From the NCBI RefSeq assembly GCF_004359215.1, contig NC_090628.1, positions 1,078,652 to 1,142,651 on the forward strand: a stretch of DNA of 64,000 bases, in the 5' to 3' direction. Source of the stretch: Bremia lactucae (Eukaryota; Oomycota; Peronosporomycetes; Peronosporales; Peronosporaceae). The notes under the pieces are model-generated. The model was not told the origin of the DNA. It did no database searches and was given only the letters and a program-made list of their open reading frames with translations. Positions 10,964 through 21,683 of the stretch are shown here, piece after piece (the first letter of the stretch is position 1; the number at the start of each line of letters is the position of its first letter). A program made the position numbers and the translations under genes.

Positions 10964-11200
10964 TGTAATACCTAAGTTTAACGGAACTTTAGTTATTGTG
11001 CAACGAGACCAGTCACTAAGCGAACAATGATTAAATTAGCTTGATCCGTTTTCAGCGCTTAAGCATATTGCTGACCTCCTCCGAGGGTACAACGTCAAGC
11101 ATAATGGCAATACGCACTTGAGTCGATCAAAATCGATCATGGCTTTTAAAGCCTTCACAGTCGCCTCGGATCGAACAAGCTTGGCTTGTAGCTACGCTCT
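10946..11200 (-). pseudogene. Family D protease front, minus strand
   Basis: Minus-strand bases read ggctttaaaagcc..gatcgattttgatcgactca, then ..ccgttaaacttagg.. and ggactttgacagta. They match, base for base with changes, the D1 protease at 51264-51486 around the IDSGVSCNY active site and PLNLGIKFLDFDS. It ends abruptly at the A1 joint. Confidence 0.65.
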
Positions 11201-11219
11201 AGGCCACTACCATTCTACG

Positions 11220-12240
11220 CGGCACACGTTGTGAATTGCCATCGGCAAGCTTGACAATTATGTCACTTGGACTCTCTTGAACTGCGATGGTAGAGGAGAT
11301 GAGGGTCAAACAAGATGCACGTAAGTAGTATTAAAACGCACCAGAGTCTAAAAAGGCTCTCTGAGCCTTCTGAGAGTGATCACTTCGCTCAAGCAATGAA
11401 ATATTAATGATATTAAGTCTCAACTCGTCGCGCATGGTGGTGACATTGAAGTGGGTGCGAGTCACTTTGATGCCAGATTCCCGACCTGCCACCTGTGTAT
11501 CTGGTGTACCAACCTTACCAGTGGGCACCATGCGCCCACTGGGTCACCGATGACACAGCATCTTCTCGAGAACTAGCTGTAATTATGACCACCGACGCGG
11601 GCGCGGGGCAAACACCGGCACAATGGTCTATTTTGACGCATCAAAAGCAATCCAACGAGTGTTTGACTGCAAACGTCGTGACGTAAAGGGTTGCCGCGAT
11701 CATGCGAGGTCTCGATTGCATCGAGCTCCATTGGATCTGGACCAGACATCTAAGGACGTTGCAACGCTGCTTGTTAATATGACGAGGGAAAAGTGTAGTA
11801 TTCATGATGCGCGGGGGAAAATACTTCTTCGAGGGTGTTTGGTTCAGCACGTACTCCTGCATACCGAAGAAGAAGACATGGACTTGCGAAGCCATATCGA
11901 TCAGATGCGTGATGATACATAAAGCAAGGTACCGTCTCTCTTGAACATAATACATTGACAGCTTGCGTTATTGAAGGGAAGGGAAGTCTACGCGCAAGCA
12001 AAACTTGTCTAGGAGAGGTTCGAATCCTCTCGCAAGCCACACTGGATGGCATCCAATGTGGGGAATGTGGAGTCGTTTACGACGGGTATTCCATGATTCC
12101 ATCATTCGCTTATCTTGACAATCGAGATATAAGCAAGTTGACCTTGGCCATCGTAGCGTCAGTCAGTCTTGACGTCATTGCAATATCAATTTCGCGGAAT
12201 TAGAGATGAAGCCGGGGTGATTCGAACCATAACCGACGAA
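11220..12240 (-). pseudogene. Family C-like gag and protease start, minus strand
   Basis: The minus-strand frame 11955-11641 reads MYYVQERRYLALCIITHLID and MASQVHVFFFGMQEYV, aligning with element C gag ([35 protein letters not shown]). Upstream (12200-12010) codons match D-I-A-x-x-S-R-L and F-P-T-L-D-A-I-Q. Downstream, G-P-D-P-M-E-L-D-A-I-E and, at 11331-11370, A-F-L-D-S-G-A-F (protease active site) follow the C order. Stops and shifts throughout. Open frames on the plus strand here are its shadows. Confidence 0.72.
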
Positions 12241-12569
12241 AGAATACGTTTTCATCTTGACAGCGTTGTACTGCGAAGTGCGAGGAGTTGATGATCGCTG
12301 ATTCGCTTCGGCAGGCTTGTGCACCATTTAGGCTTGAATAGCGGCACGCTGTCAGTCAGGCGTCAGTGTGCTCAGCAGCGACGTCACCACGAGGCCAAGT
12401 AATGCCTGCCATTCCACCAAAAGCAGTTGAGGAAAGTCTCCATGCTCCAGCAAGGCCGCTTAAGTCACCGAACCCTCGTCCGAGCTCATCTCAAATCTTG
12501 TCGTTGTGAGTACTACGAAGGCTACGAAATACCACCAGCTGTAATGAAATAAGAGCCCATTTCCGTTTT
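12241..12569. other. Degenerate stretch, probably 5' leader of the C-like gag
   Basis: It lies between the LTR-like repeat and the gag remnant. The minus strand has ctggtggtatttcgtag just after the repeat (about 12525-12545), a weak primer-site resemblance. Nothing else is recognisable. Confidence 0.4.
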
Positions 12570-12830
12570 ACGCTACAAAGCTTCAAGAAAGCGCTATATT
12601 TGTAATTTCTTCTGATTGAATCACGTACAAAGTACGAAATTTTCTGTTGCTCCTAGGATTGACTGAAATACAGGCCGATCCATTATGGTTAATATTACTA
12701 GGCCTAACACCCCAATAATGAAGACCGATATTAAATAACTCACAGTATTAGCTAATAGGATACTGCAATATTCCAACTTATGCAATTTTGTAACATTCAC
12801 TTAACTGATGTAATAGGTTGCCCCATTGCA
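12570..12830 (-). repeat. LTR-like dispersed repeat, copy 1
   Basis: It shares scattered but collinear blocks (cacgtacaaagtac, ggatactgcaatattc and others) with 38185-38400, in the same plus-strand reading. Here it interrupts a family D integrase remnant. At its left end (minus sense: after it) lie a caaagctt-tagcgtaa block and CATTACA, which fit an LTR end. The family is unassigned. Confidence 0.5.
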
Positions 12831-12839
12831 GTCATAGGT

Positions 12840-14110
12840 ATTTTCTCGACCGAGATGATCACTTAAAGCATTAGTATGTGCCTTATAAAGAATATACTAA
12901 CTTTAAATTTTTAACTTAGAGAAATATGATTCGCGGAGGATCTGCCAATATCACAAAAATCATTTATAAATGTATCGATGCAGCCCCGCACTCAATCGTG
13001 CCGACAACTTAATGTCAGTGCCTTAGAACGCATGGCTCCCTAGAGAGCTTCAAATTGGTCAACTTGGCATTAGCCGCACGCGTTTAGATTTCCTGACTTA
13101 TATTCGAGCTTGAGGTAAATTCTGCAAATAATGAAAGTCACCTGGCCATCCTCTGCGAGAGTTGAGACGACAAAGTCGCAGTGCCTTAAGTTGCATAATC
13201 TGTATAGATCACAAATGGCTTACAGACAAGCAGATGCACGATGAATTTGACCGGGGCATAACTCATAGCAAGTGGATCTTTGTCATGAAGTGGGTAGTTC
13301 TTTTCTACCGCTTCAAGCTATCGAGATTCAAATGCAATGACATGTTTGCGCCCCCAACATCTGCTTGTAATAGCGATCTGCCTATAGCAAAGTCAGATGC
13401 ATCGATGACGACACAAAAAGGCCGATCAGGATCGAGCAGGTCGAAATCGAGACATTTAGGAGACTCTCCTTTACTGCTCTTAAAAGCGTCATTTTCGGTG
13501 CTAGTCCAACACCAATCCATAACCTTCCTAAACAAATGGATAATGACCGAGCCATCTTGGCGAATTCGACGCTGTACTTATACAAGCATAAGCCATTTAC
13601 GTAAGCATTTATATGAATCTCGCTTTCCGATGAATCGCTTAAAAAAGGAAATATATTTCCTACTAATGAAGCATTTTGATGCGTTATCATTCAAGCTGCT
13701 CGCGCATGCTCTCAAGCACATATCGTTAATGAAATTGAGATTAAATGGACTTATATGTCGTCAAAATAAATCTGTGTATAATCTGTATGAGGCCGCATCA
13801 GTTGTGTCACCGGTATAAAAACGTAGCTGGGCTATTGGAAAGCACCTGGGCATAACCAGCCAGTTCTGAAGCATACCGGCTAAAGTGCTAACCGCTATTA
13901 GCGAAAAACTGCTAGCACTTATTAAGGTGTCGAATAAGCCGTAAACATTGTACTTGCCACAAGAGGGTTCTGAAGAACTTTTTACAAGGAATTGATGTTT
14001 TGGGAATTAAACTATCAGGCACCATTTCGTCCGCGTGATTAGCACGAATATATTGTCAATGATGTCATACTGTTTCTTTGGTAATAAAAAGGGGTCACTG
14101 CCGTGTAACG
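12840..14110 (-). pseudogene. Family D RT, RNase H and integrase start, minus strand
   Basis: The clearest segment is RNase H at 13535-13305: VMDWCWTSTENDAF, then DRPFCVVIDASDFAIGRSLLQADVGG with the first catalytic Asp. It aligns with D1 at 53500-53670. RT codons (LIAVSTLAGML..WLVMP) lie near 13930-13850, and the K-L-S-A-R-L-x-A-G-L-H-R-Y integrase entry near 13010-12970, followed by G-D-H-L-G-R-E-like codons at about 12870. Stops in every domain. Confidence 0.72.
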
Positions 14111-14271
14111 CAGTATTTATTTCCAGGTGCACTCATGACGCACGCCTCAATTAGAATATAATATAGACGGCAAATTAAAACACACCACGTCTTGAATTAA
14201 TTAACTAAATAAAAAACGCGTCCGAATATTCCTTAAGTTCAATGATCCACTTCACGCAATAAGTTCCTTCT

Positions 14272-15190
14272 TTGTGCTTTCAAGAACGGCTTCATCCAGA
14301 AGTAATGATAAGTTCAACTCAGTATCAGGTCGAATGGTCACTATATAAGATACGATGCCAGCCTACAAGGTTTGCTCAAATTCATTACCAGCCACTTTGT
14401 ATTGCTCTGCATGCATGTAGCTATGGAACAATCTCAAAAGTAACGCCGCACTTAACGTCACCAGTCACTCCATTGACGAGTGTTTACATCTATTCGCTAG
14501 TTTCGAAATGTGATTTCACAGAAGCCTTGCCACTCGCAGTAACCGACTGATGTCTGTACCGTCTCTGTGCAGATACCATACCCCTCATAGAGGCTGGAAC
14601 AGCCATGTTTTTCAGTTTAGCAGGATCTACAACGAGATCCAATAAAAAGTTAACTATCTCGAGCTCATCACCCAGAAAACGTTTACGTGTCACCCCACGT
14701 GCAACTAACGGACATTACCTGGGATTTCTTGGTGAATTGCCAAAATGTCATTGTCGACTTTCAGTGCGGTGCTATCCTGCAACGTCACTCGGTGGGTTTG
14801 TACGTGCCACTCCACGTGCGTCAGAAGAATACGCCCTTGATGACACGGCCTAGGACACAATACTTTCAGAATTCACTGATTCGTAATTTCAACGAGTGTC
14901 AATAAACAAACGGAGGACAAGCCGTGCCATAAAGCCAATGAGCCACGCTCGACACCAATGTCGTCGACATTGGAATTGGTTACCTCAAACACTCCATCAT
15001 TCAGCACGCTGACGAACTCAGTCAGTGGCTCGCGCCAGTAGCGCTTTTGTTGCCTAGCAAAGGTTGTTTCATGTTTCGCTAAAGCATCGCTAAGAACATT
15101 GAGCGTTGCGCCTCAGGTCTCAGATCTTCAATCACTTAATGGCTTATGCGTTAAGGCCAAGCCATACGAAGAATGAGATCTTTTCTCGAA
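14272..15190 (-). pseudogene. Family D protease tail and protease-RT linker, minus strand
   Basis: Minus-strand codons read L-A-K-H-E-T-T-F-A-R-Q-Q-K-R-Y-W-R-E-P-L-T-E-F-V (about 15095-15015), the piece that follows I-D-W in the D protease. R-G-V-A-R-T, K-R-F-L-G-D-E-L-E and other blocks shared with D1 (51960-52160) follow. It lies upstream of the RT remnant at 14110, so order is preserved here. Confidence 0.65.
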
Positions 15191-15212
15191 TCCAAGTCAA
15201 GGACAAGACAGC

Positions 15213-15613
15213 GTTCCATTCCATGCGAGTTGCCTTAGGATAAAGGCACTCGACATGAGATCGAGCTCAAACCGGGCTCGAAGTACTATGTCATGAAGCA
15301 GTGGCCACTGCCTCGTGAACAAGCAAGTACTTGCGATCGATAAACTCTTTATCGATCGAGTAAAAGCGGGCCATGTGAGGGAGTCATCCTACCTACACAG
15401 CTCTCCGACCTTCTGTGTGCGAAAGGCTACAGGAGGGTGGCGGATAGTGCACGCATTCAATAAACTGGACGCTGCAACGGTACCGGCTCAAACGCCGATA
15501 CCTAGAAAAGACGTAATTATCGATGGTATGTCTAAGAGTACGATCTTTTCCTCTATGGATCTGATGGATGGACTTTATCAGATCCTTATGCGTGAACGGG
15601 ACATCCTGTGCAC
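15213..15613 (+). pseudogene. Reverse transcriptase N-terminal half of A1
   Basis: Codons read G-T-R-H-E-I-E-L-K-P-G-S-K-Y-Y-V-M-K-Q-W-P-L-P then, after a short insertion, the 15315-15613 frame: [59 protein letters not shown]. This is RT fingers and the first palm strand. The catalytic Y/F-x-D-D block is missing because the sequence jumps at about 15613 into RNase H. Confidence 0.85.
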
Positions 15614-15897
15614 ATGCCAAATTCAGGGTCTTTTTCCGAGGAGATAGACCGTTCATCATATATACGGACCATGCGTCATTACGCACGGCCGTAAACAGCC
15701 CAAACCTCTCGGAAGGAATGGCGAGGTGGCTATCCTTCTACGCGGAGTATAACTTTTCCGTGAAATATAAACAAGGACTACTTAATGTCGTCGCTAATGC
15801 GTTATTTCGCCGATTCTTTTTTGAGCCGGCTGCGCACCGAAAAAAATCCGGTTGTTGCAACACTCATTACAAGCGTTTCGTCGTCAACTTTGTTTGA
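15614..15897 (+). pseudogene. RNase H C-terminal half of A1
   Basis: After the deletion joint the frame reads FRVFFRGDRPFIIYTDHASL and MARWLSFYAEYNFSVKYKQG, ending LNVVANALFRRF, where the usual ADALSRL is damaged. The N-terminal half with two catalytic acids is missing, so the domain cannot work. RT and RNase H have been fused by one internal deletion of about 600 bp judged from A2 and D1. Confidence 0.82.
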
Positions 15898-15989
15898 TGA
15901 AATCAAGAAAGCCTACACAGAAGATTAAGACCTTCTGCGTTTGATGGATCATCTGATGAATCTATGCAACAAATCTTTTGAAGATTTAC

Positions 15990-16414
15990 CGGCTTTAGTC
16001 GATCGTCGTCCGGTCGATACACAACACGCAACGGCTTACTGTACTACACAGCCGTTGCCGGCGACACTTTACGTCTTGTCTTCCAACTCACAATGAATTG
16101 CGCTTGCGCATCATGTATGAGTGTCACGATGCACCAGCAAGTGGGCATCATGGACGTGAGAAAACTTATCTCACAGTAAGTCGCGAATTTTACTGGTTCC
16201 TTCAGTAGCAGTTCGTGCGCAAGTACATTCGTGCTTGCGAGGTGCTTCAACGGGAAAAAACAATCCCTTCATCCCGAGCACCTCTCCAACCTCTACCACT
16301 TCCGGCAGAATGCTGGCAGTCCGTTTCTCTGGACTTCGTCTTCGGATTTCCGAAGACGATCACAAAAACAATGGAATCCTTGTTTTAGATAGATTCAGCA
16401 AGATAGTACATTTT
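15990..16414 (+). pseudogene. Integrase zinc-binding domain and core start of A1
   Basis: Codons give RIMYECHDAPASGHHGREKT, FYWFLQ then a stop, FVRKYIRACEVLQRE (the first Cys of the CxxC pair kept, the second changed to Leu) and ECWQSVSLDFVFGFPEDDHK with the first catalytic Asp. The frame is cut at 16414 by element C, and the core resumes at 29819 with the matching sequence (gctgcagtacc in other copies, gctacagtacc here). Confidence 0.8.
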
Positions 16415-16739
16415 TGTATTGGGCCGCCCCGTTACATAAGTAGTTTCGATTAAGTTTACATGTTACTTAAGTAGGGGTGCTACTTTCGAGGTAGCGAAAG
16501 TAGCACGTTGTATTTTAGCTGGTTTAATGGGCTCAGTCCCATTATTAGCCAGTAAGTTATAGGCACGTAGATTGAGTGGTTCCCATGAGTCCAAGGGAAT
16601 TATTCGTACTTAAGATGATTAAAAGACAAAATATAAAACCGAGTTAAAAATACTAAACACCTAAGACTTGGGCTTTGAGGCTTCCTCAAAGCGTTAGAAA
16701 TAGTGTAAGCTAAGTACGAATTGTTCTAGCCCCGGTACA
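16415..16739 (+). repeat. LTR type C, 5' LTR
   Basis: Starts TGTATTGGGCC, ends CCCCGGTACA; the partner is at 29495-29818. I count about 13 substitutions by eye, roughly 4 percent. Nine are transitions in which the 5' LTR has A or T where the 3' LTR has G or C. Confidence 0.92.
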
Positions 16740-16741
16740 CT

Positions 16742-16758
16742 TGGTAGCACTTAGTAGT
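16742..16758 (+). promoter_or_regulatory. Primer binding site of element C
   Basis: TGGTAGCACTTAGTAGT begins two bases after the 5' LTR and is the same as in family A. Confidence 0.75.
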
Positions 16759-16765
16759 CCTTCCC

Positions 16766-17597
16766 ATGCCCGAGTTTGGGATGAGCGATTCGTCGTACTT
16801 TGACGCTCCGGATGTGAGTCTGGAGCACGCGACTTTTCCCCATCTCACTGGTGTTGAGTGGGATGCCCTAAATCGCCTCGCGGTGATATCTGGAGAGGCA
16901 TTCGTTGTGTCGCTGATGACATCAGCGACCCCTGATGGACAGCGTCTCGCCATACACGACTTCATGGCTCGCGAGCTCGCCGAATCCAATCGGCGAGGTT
17001 TAACTCCCTCGCGGACTTCACGGAACGACGCCGTGAAGATGGAGACCTCCGTCTACTCTGGCGAAGGCAAAGAACGCTTGTCGCTGTCGCGTTGGTTCCG
17101 GAAGGTTGACATCGCTATCGTCTCAAGACTTCTCGAGACTCCTAAAGCGAAGGTCAACTTCCTCCTTTCCGGCTCACTGGGAAAGCCAAGGAGTGGGCTT
17201 TGGGTAAACTCGTTGTGGACGAGTATGCGTTCCCCACTCTGGAAGCCATCCAGAGTGATCTTCGACTCGCCTTCGAGCCGCCACAAGAAGAGAAGTTGGT
17301 GCGTTCCAGGTTCCTGTCCTTGAGACAGGGTAAAGAGACATGCGCGACTACGTGCAGATGGCTCGACATCTGGCGTCGTGCATTGTCACGCATCCCATGG
17401 ACATGTACACACAAGTGAACGTGTTTGTCGATGGCATGCGTGAAGGGCAGACTCGCCTATCGCTGGAACGCGCGGAGCCTGCCACGTTGGAGGAGGCTTT
17501 CGCTATCGCCCTCCGTGAGGACTTCAGAGTCACTAAGGCCTACACCAAGCCTTCAGTTGTTACCGCTGTCAGATCAACGGGCCCGGATCCTAAGTAG
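16766..17597 (+). pseudogene. gag, copy 1 of element C
   Basis: The frame opens at MPEFGMSDSSYFDAPDVSLE and runs through [18 protein letters not shown]. It then shifts by one base near 17175 (GSLGKPRSG against [20 protein letters not shown]). The second half (17340-17597) reads [40 protein letters not shown] and ATLEEAFAIALREDF, the retrotransposon-gag C-terminal signature. It ends at a premature stop after G-P-D-P, where copy 2 reads G-P-E-P-M-E-I-D and continues. Gag is the structural protein of the intracellular particle. Confidence 0.85.
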
Positions 17598-17599
17598 AT

Positions 17600-18240
17600 T
17601 GATGCAATTAAGTCGTCGGGAGACCGACGACGTGTTACGTCCTACAAGGGCGACGTCCGTAGCGGACGTCAGATGATCTGCTTTCGATGTCGAAAGCCGG
17701 GGCATCGCGCGGCTGAATGCCGCGCGCCAGCAACGATGTCGGTGCATGCGACGGACACCCATCATGAGGGAGGTGCTCCGCCCACTCGTCCAAAAAACGG
17801 ACGAGACCGGTAGGTGCAGGGCGCCCAACTGGTTTGAAGGGAGGTCCGGGTCCACCGGTGGCAGCCCGACCTTCCAGCCCATCTGTGCTGCGTGCACGGT
17901 CAAATGCCACCACTACGAGTGGTGATTCACGCCTGATTATTGTTAATCTACATGTCGCCGGTATCCAGCGACCTCTACGAGCGCTCCTGGATTCAGGAGC
18001 GAATAATTTTCTTCCGTGAATCTTGCGTGTCAATGCTGCCACCCAGCATCCAAGTCCACGAGGGATTCTGGCCAAGTTATTGTCAAGCTCGCTGACGGGA
18101 AACCACGCCGCGTATCGCGGCGCGAAGTGTCGTTGCCGTACACGTTTGACGGCTTCCGCAGTAACGACAACTTCTTGGTGATTGAGATGAATTATGCGCT
18201 CGATTGCATCCTGGGCATGCCATGGTCGGCACGCTAAAAG
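17600..18240 (+). pseudogene. CCHC knuckle and protease, copy 1 of element C
   Basis: [15 protein letters not shown] (17679-17723) is a standard C-x2-C-x4-H-x4-C RNA-binding knuckle. The protease active site R-A-L-L-D-S-G-A (about 17975-18003) is followed by a frameshift (missing bases against copy 2). The rest, [36 protein letters not shown] and the closing strand, lies in another frame and ends with a stop at 18236. Confidence 0.85.
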
Positions 18241-18790
18241 CCCCAGATCGACTGGTTAGCCAGATCAGTAAAACGTCGAAGGAAGTTCGACGTCAGCGAA
18301 GTGTTCACCCATCTATTGGTGTCTCCAAGTGATTGGCCGAACGTTACAGTCGTGGATCGTACATATACGACACCGGCGGTGCACAGAGTGAGCGATGGTC
18401 CTCTCTGTACCGCTTGTTCTGTGCTCCTACGCACGAGTGACGATGTCTCCTCGCTTTGCAGCGAGGAGTCCGACGTGGACGTGCAGTGGCTCCCGCGTAA
18501 TGACGACGCGGACGAGCAGTGGATCCCGCGCGAAGACGACGCGGTCGAACAGAGGTTCCCGCATGAGAGAGCAGGGGTCGAACAGGTGTTCGCAAATGCA
18601 CCCATTGTGGTCGAGCAGAGGCTCCCACACGGGCAAGATGTGGCCGAGCAGGGGCTCGCCACCGAGTGTGACGTGGATGGACAAGAGTCCCCTCGTGCGA
18701 ACATGATGGTCGAACAGAGGTTCCCACATGAGCAAGACGGGGTCGAGAAGGGGCTCCCGCATCATGCTTCGACGGACTAGTATGGGCTAC
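18241..18790 (+). repeat. Linker with degenerate 42-bp repeats, copy 1
   Basis: Between protease and RT the frame 18301-18780 contains roughly eight units of about 14 residues built on [10 protein letters not shown]/A-G, acidic and Gln-rich (18470-18775). The matching run in copy 2 is 24408-24705. The repeats are in the Gag-Pol frame and are specific to family C in this window. The role of the segment is unknown. Confidence 0.8.
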
Positions 18791-19930
18791 TCCCGTCGCG
18801 CGATTTCGACGCCCTGGATGAGGACATCCAGCGTCTAGACGGGGGTGCAGATTTTACACCTGACTGCGGTTCGCCAGCTTCGAGCATAGACTCGAAGCAC
18901 GATGGGGACGCAAGCTACGAGAACTCAGCGTTGGAATGTGAATGTGTCCACGCTATTGTGTACGTGGACGGGAGTCCACAAAGGCGCCAATACATTGAGG
19001 TCACGAGTCCACCTCGCGACGCGTCGTCGATTACGAGCCTTCCAGGACTATCCTGGAAGCATTTTCTGCGCGACCTCAAGGGAGGCGCAGTGGAACAAGT
19101 ATGTCTGGTCACCAATGAGGTGACCTATGATCCGAATGAGGGGCGAATGACGCGCCCTCGAAGAGCTGACAAAAGTCAGCGCGCGAAGAAAGATTTGCGT
19201 CGCAATCTTGGGAGGCTTCGCGCGAGTCTGGTAACCCTGTCTATGACATTGCTCGAGAGTACGCAGACGTTTTCCCGGAGAAGATTCCGGCTAAATTTCC
19301 TGCTGATCGTGGTGTTCGACACGAGATTGATCTCGTGCCAGGATCGAAATATTGTGTGACACGCCAGTGGCCGTTGCCTCGAGACCAAGTCGAGGCTATT
19401 GATGCATTCTTTGAAGGTCGTCGCAAGGCCGGTCATGTGCGTGAGAGTGTCTCACCCCACTCGAGTCCAACCTTCTGCGTGATGAAGGCTACGGGTGCTG
19501 GCGTATAGTGCATGCGTTTAACAAGCTAAACGATGCCACTATTCCTGCCCAAACGCCTATCACCAGGAAACACATGGTTTTAAACTCCATGTCAGGTAGC
19601 GTCATCTTCAGCGCCATCGATCTGACCGATGGCTTCTACTAGATCTTGATGCGACAGAGTGACATACCACTCACTGCGGTGAGTACCCCGAGTGGTATGC
19701 TTTAGGAGTGGCTGGTGATGCCACAAGGATTAAAGAGCGCACCAGCCACTTTCAATCGCATGGTATCTCAAGTGTTGAGACCGCTTCGAGACTTTGCTCC
19801 TAGCTACTTCGATGACATTTTTGTCCACAATCGCGCTTAGGGCAACCTCAGTGCTGTTTAAATTCACCTTCAACACCTGAAGCAGGTGTTTAAGTCATGC
19901 GGGATAACAAGTTATATGCACACTTGAAAA
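18791..19930 (+). pseudogene. Linker end and reverse transcriptase, copy 1 of element C
   Basis: The region reads [60 protein letters not shown] codons and then [63 protein letters not shown] then TAG, TAVSTPSGML, S-Y-F-D-D-I-F-V-H-N-R-A then TAG. Y-F-D-D is the catalytic palm motif. Frameshifts near 19170 and 19500 and several stops break it. Confidence 0.85.
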
Positions 19931-19959
19931 AGTTTGTATTCTGTGCACCGGAGATTCCG

Positions 19960-20640
19960 GTGCTGGGTTGCTAAGTGAGAAAATCGGGAGTTCGAGCCGA
20001 TCCAGAGAAGGTGTCGTCAATATGTTCTTGGCCCACACCCAAGAATCCTACGGAGTTGCGTCAATGGCTCGGTCTAGCTAGTTACTTGCATAAGTACACA
20101 AAGTATTACACCGGTTCTATACAGCCTCTGTCGTTACTTCTGAAGAAAGACGCCACGTGGTCGTGGCGTCCTGAGCATCAAGCTGCCTTTGACGCAGTGA
20201 AGAAGAGCCTGGCGTCAGCGCCAGTGTTGGTACTTCCTGACGACACCAAGCCGTTTCAATGCAAGTGACTTTGCAATTGGTTGCGCCCTCATGCAGTTTG
20301 ATCATGAGGGCCGTGAAAGAGTCGTGAGTTACCAATCACGACAGATGAAGCCGGCGGAGATGAACTGTCCGGTCCACGATAAGGAGCTATTAGCTATGCG
20401 CTACGCACTCATCAAGTTTCGTGTCCACCTACTGGGCGAACGCACGTTCGCTCTGTACACTGATCATGCATCGCTTCGTACTGCGATGAAGAGCCCACAC
20501 CTGTCACACTGGATGGCACGGTGGCTCTCTTTCTTCTCCGAGTACAACTTCGTCGTGCACCACAAGCCAGACAAGACTAACATTCTTGCTGACGCACTGT
20601 CACGACATCCAGTTATGATCCTCGTATGGTACTGAGTCGT
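19960..20640 (+). pseudogene. RT connection and RNase H, copy 1 of element C
   Basis: Frame 19975-20268 encodes VRADPEKVSSICSWPTPKNP, LRQWLGLASYLHKYTKYYTG and the start of RNase H. A one-base loss after K-P-F-Q-C shifts to 20291-20635 with HDKELLAMRYALIKFRVHLL, YTDHASLRTAMKSPHLS and DKTNILADALSRHP. The F-x-x-x-S-D-F-A-I-G-C motif with the first Asp straddles the shift. The enzyme would remove RNA from the hybrid during cDNA synthesis. Confidence 0.85.
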
Positions 20641-20685
20641 CAGGCAACTGACGACGACGATTAAGACGATCGATGTGCGACGTGT

Positions 20686-21683
20686 GTGTCGTTGAATCTA
20701 ACTCGGGTCACTCCCGAGTTATGCCTTTTCGATGAAATCGTCGCGGCTTACGCGAACGATCTAGATGACGCGGACATTATTGCCTATCTGCGCGCTCCCA
20801 GTGATGCTGTACTGGGAGCTCTTTCGCGAACGAAGCGTGAACACATTAAACGATACAGTATGGATGGTGATTTGCTGTTATACAGCACCGATAATTCGAT
20901 GCACCTCGAACAGTGATTGCGAATGACTTGGATTTGCGTGCTCGTATCATCCACGAGTACCATGATGCCCCAATTAGCGGTCATCTGGGCCGCGAAAAGA
21001 CATTCGCTGCTGTCTCACGTGACTTCTTCTGGCCCCACATGTACAAGTGGGTTCGAAACTGGATTCGCACCTGCGAACAATGTCAGCGAGTGAAGCCATC
21101 TTCATCGTCGCAGGCACCCCTGCGACCTCTGCCGATCGCATCTGGGGCTTGACGCTCGGTTTCAATGGACTTTATCTTCGGGCTTGCACCCGATGGCCAA
21201 GACTGAACGGGTATTCTGGTCTTTGTGGACAGATTTAGCAAAAGGACACATCTGGTGCCTGTTCATGCAACGATCACCGCGGCTGAGACGCGGTGCACTT
21301 CATGACGCTGTGTTTCGCCATCACGCTCTACCAGACAACATAGCCTCGGACCGTGATCCTCGTTTCACATCGGCGTTTTGGACGTCATTGTTCGAGTTGC
21401 TTGGCCAGAAGCTGCAAATGTCGACAGCAGCCCATCCGGAAAGGATGGGCAAACAGAGAGGGTTAATCGGGTCCTCGAAGATGATCTTCGAAGTTACGCT
21501 ACTTCCTTTACGAGTTGGGGTGCATTTTTGCCACTCGCGAAGTTTGCACTCAACAACGCGGTTCACGCGTCAACGGGGTTGACGCCATTTTTTGCAAATT
21601 CGGCCCGTCATCCTCGTGTACCTACTCTTCTTGCCGTGGGTCAACCCACGGCTCTTCGTGGCTCCACTCTGGCGGGGGTGATA
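20686..21683 (+). pseudogene. Integrase, copy 1 of element C
   Basis: The zinc module is intact in 20913-21152: HEYHDAPISGHLGREKT, DFFWPHMYKWVRNWIRTCEQ, then CQRVKPSSSSQAPLRPLP. The core continues in other frames: S-M-D-F-I-F-G, then V-F-V-D-R-F-S-K, S-D-R-D-P-R-F-T-S-A-F-W, and S-T-A-A-H-P-x-x-D-G-Q-T-E-R-V-N-R-V-L-E-D, so all three catalytic positions can be located. At least four frameshifts separate them. Confidence 0.82.

Larger units (their letters stand above)
10946..15212 (-). mobile_element. Inverted chimeric insertion of family D and C debris inside A1
   Basis: A1 linker is cut after about 10947 and resumes at 15213 (ttccatgcgagttgcc). Between them everything recognisable reads on the minus strand, in this order from high to low coordinate: D protease tail and linker, D RT, RNase H, integrase start, an LTR-like repeat, C gag, then D protease. 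The D protease front (11180-10946) lies downstream of the rest of D pol, so the block is rearranged and not a simple insertion. The joint at 10946 shares the bases cagta with A1. Confidence 0.65.

Noticed and set aside
11960..12040. tRNA-like T-arm (agagg ttcgaat cctct) followed by gcaagcca, with agcttgc upstream
   Set aside because: No matching D arm or seven-base anticodon loop can be drawn, and the bases align with C-like gag on the minus strand. Taken as coincidence.
13162..13818. 218-codon plus-strand frame
   Set aside because: Mirror of the family D RT/RNase H remnant on the minus strand (DASDFAIG at about 13410-13370); nothing recognisable in its own frame.
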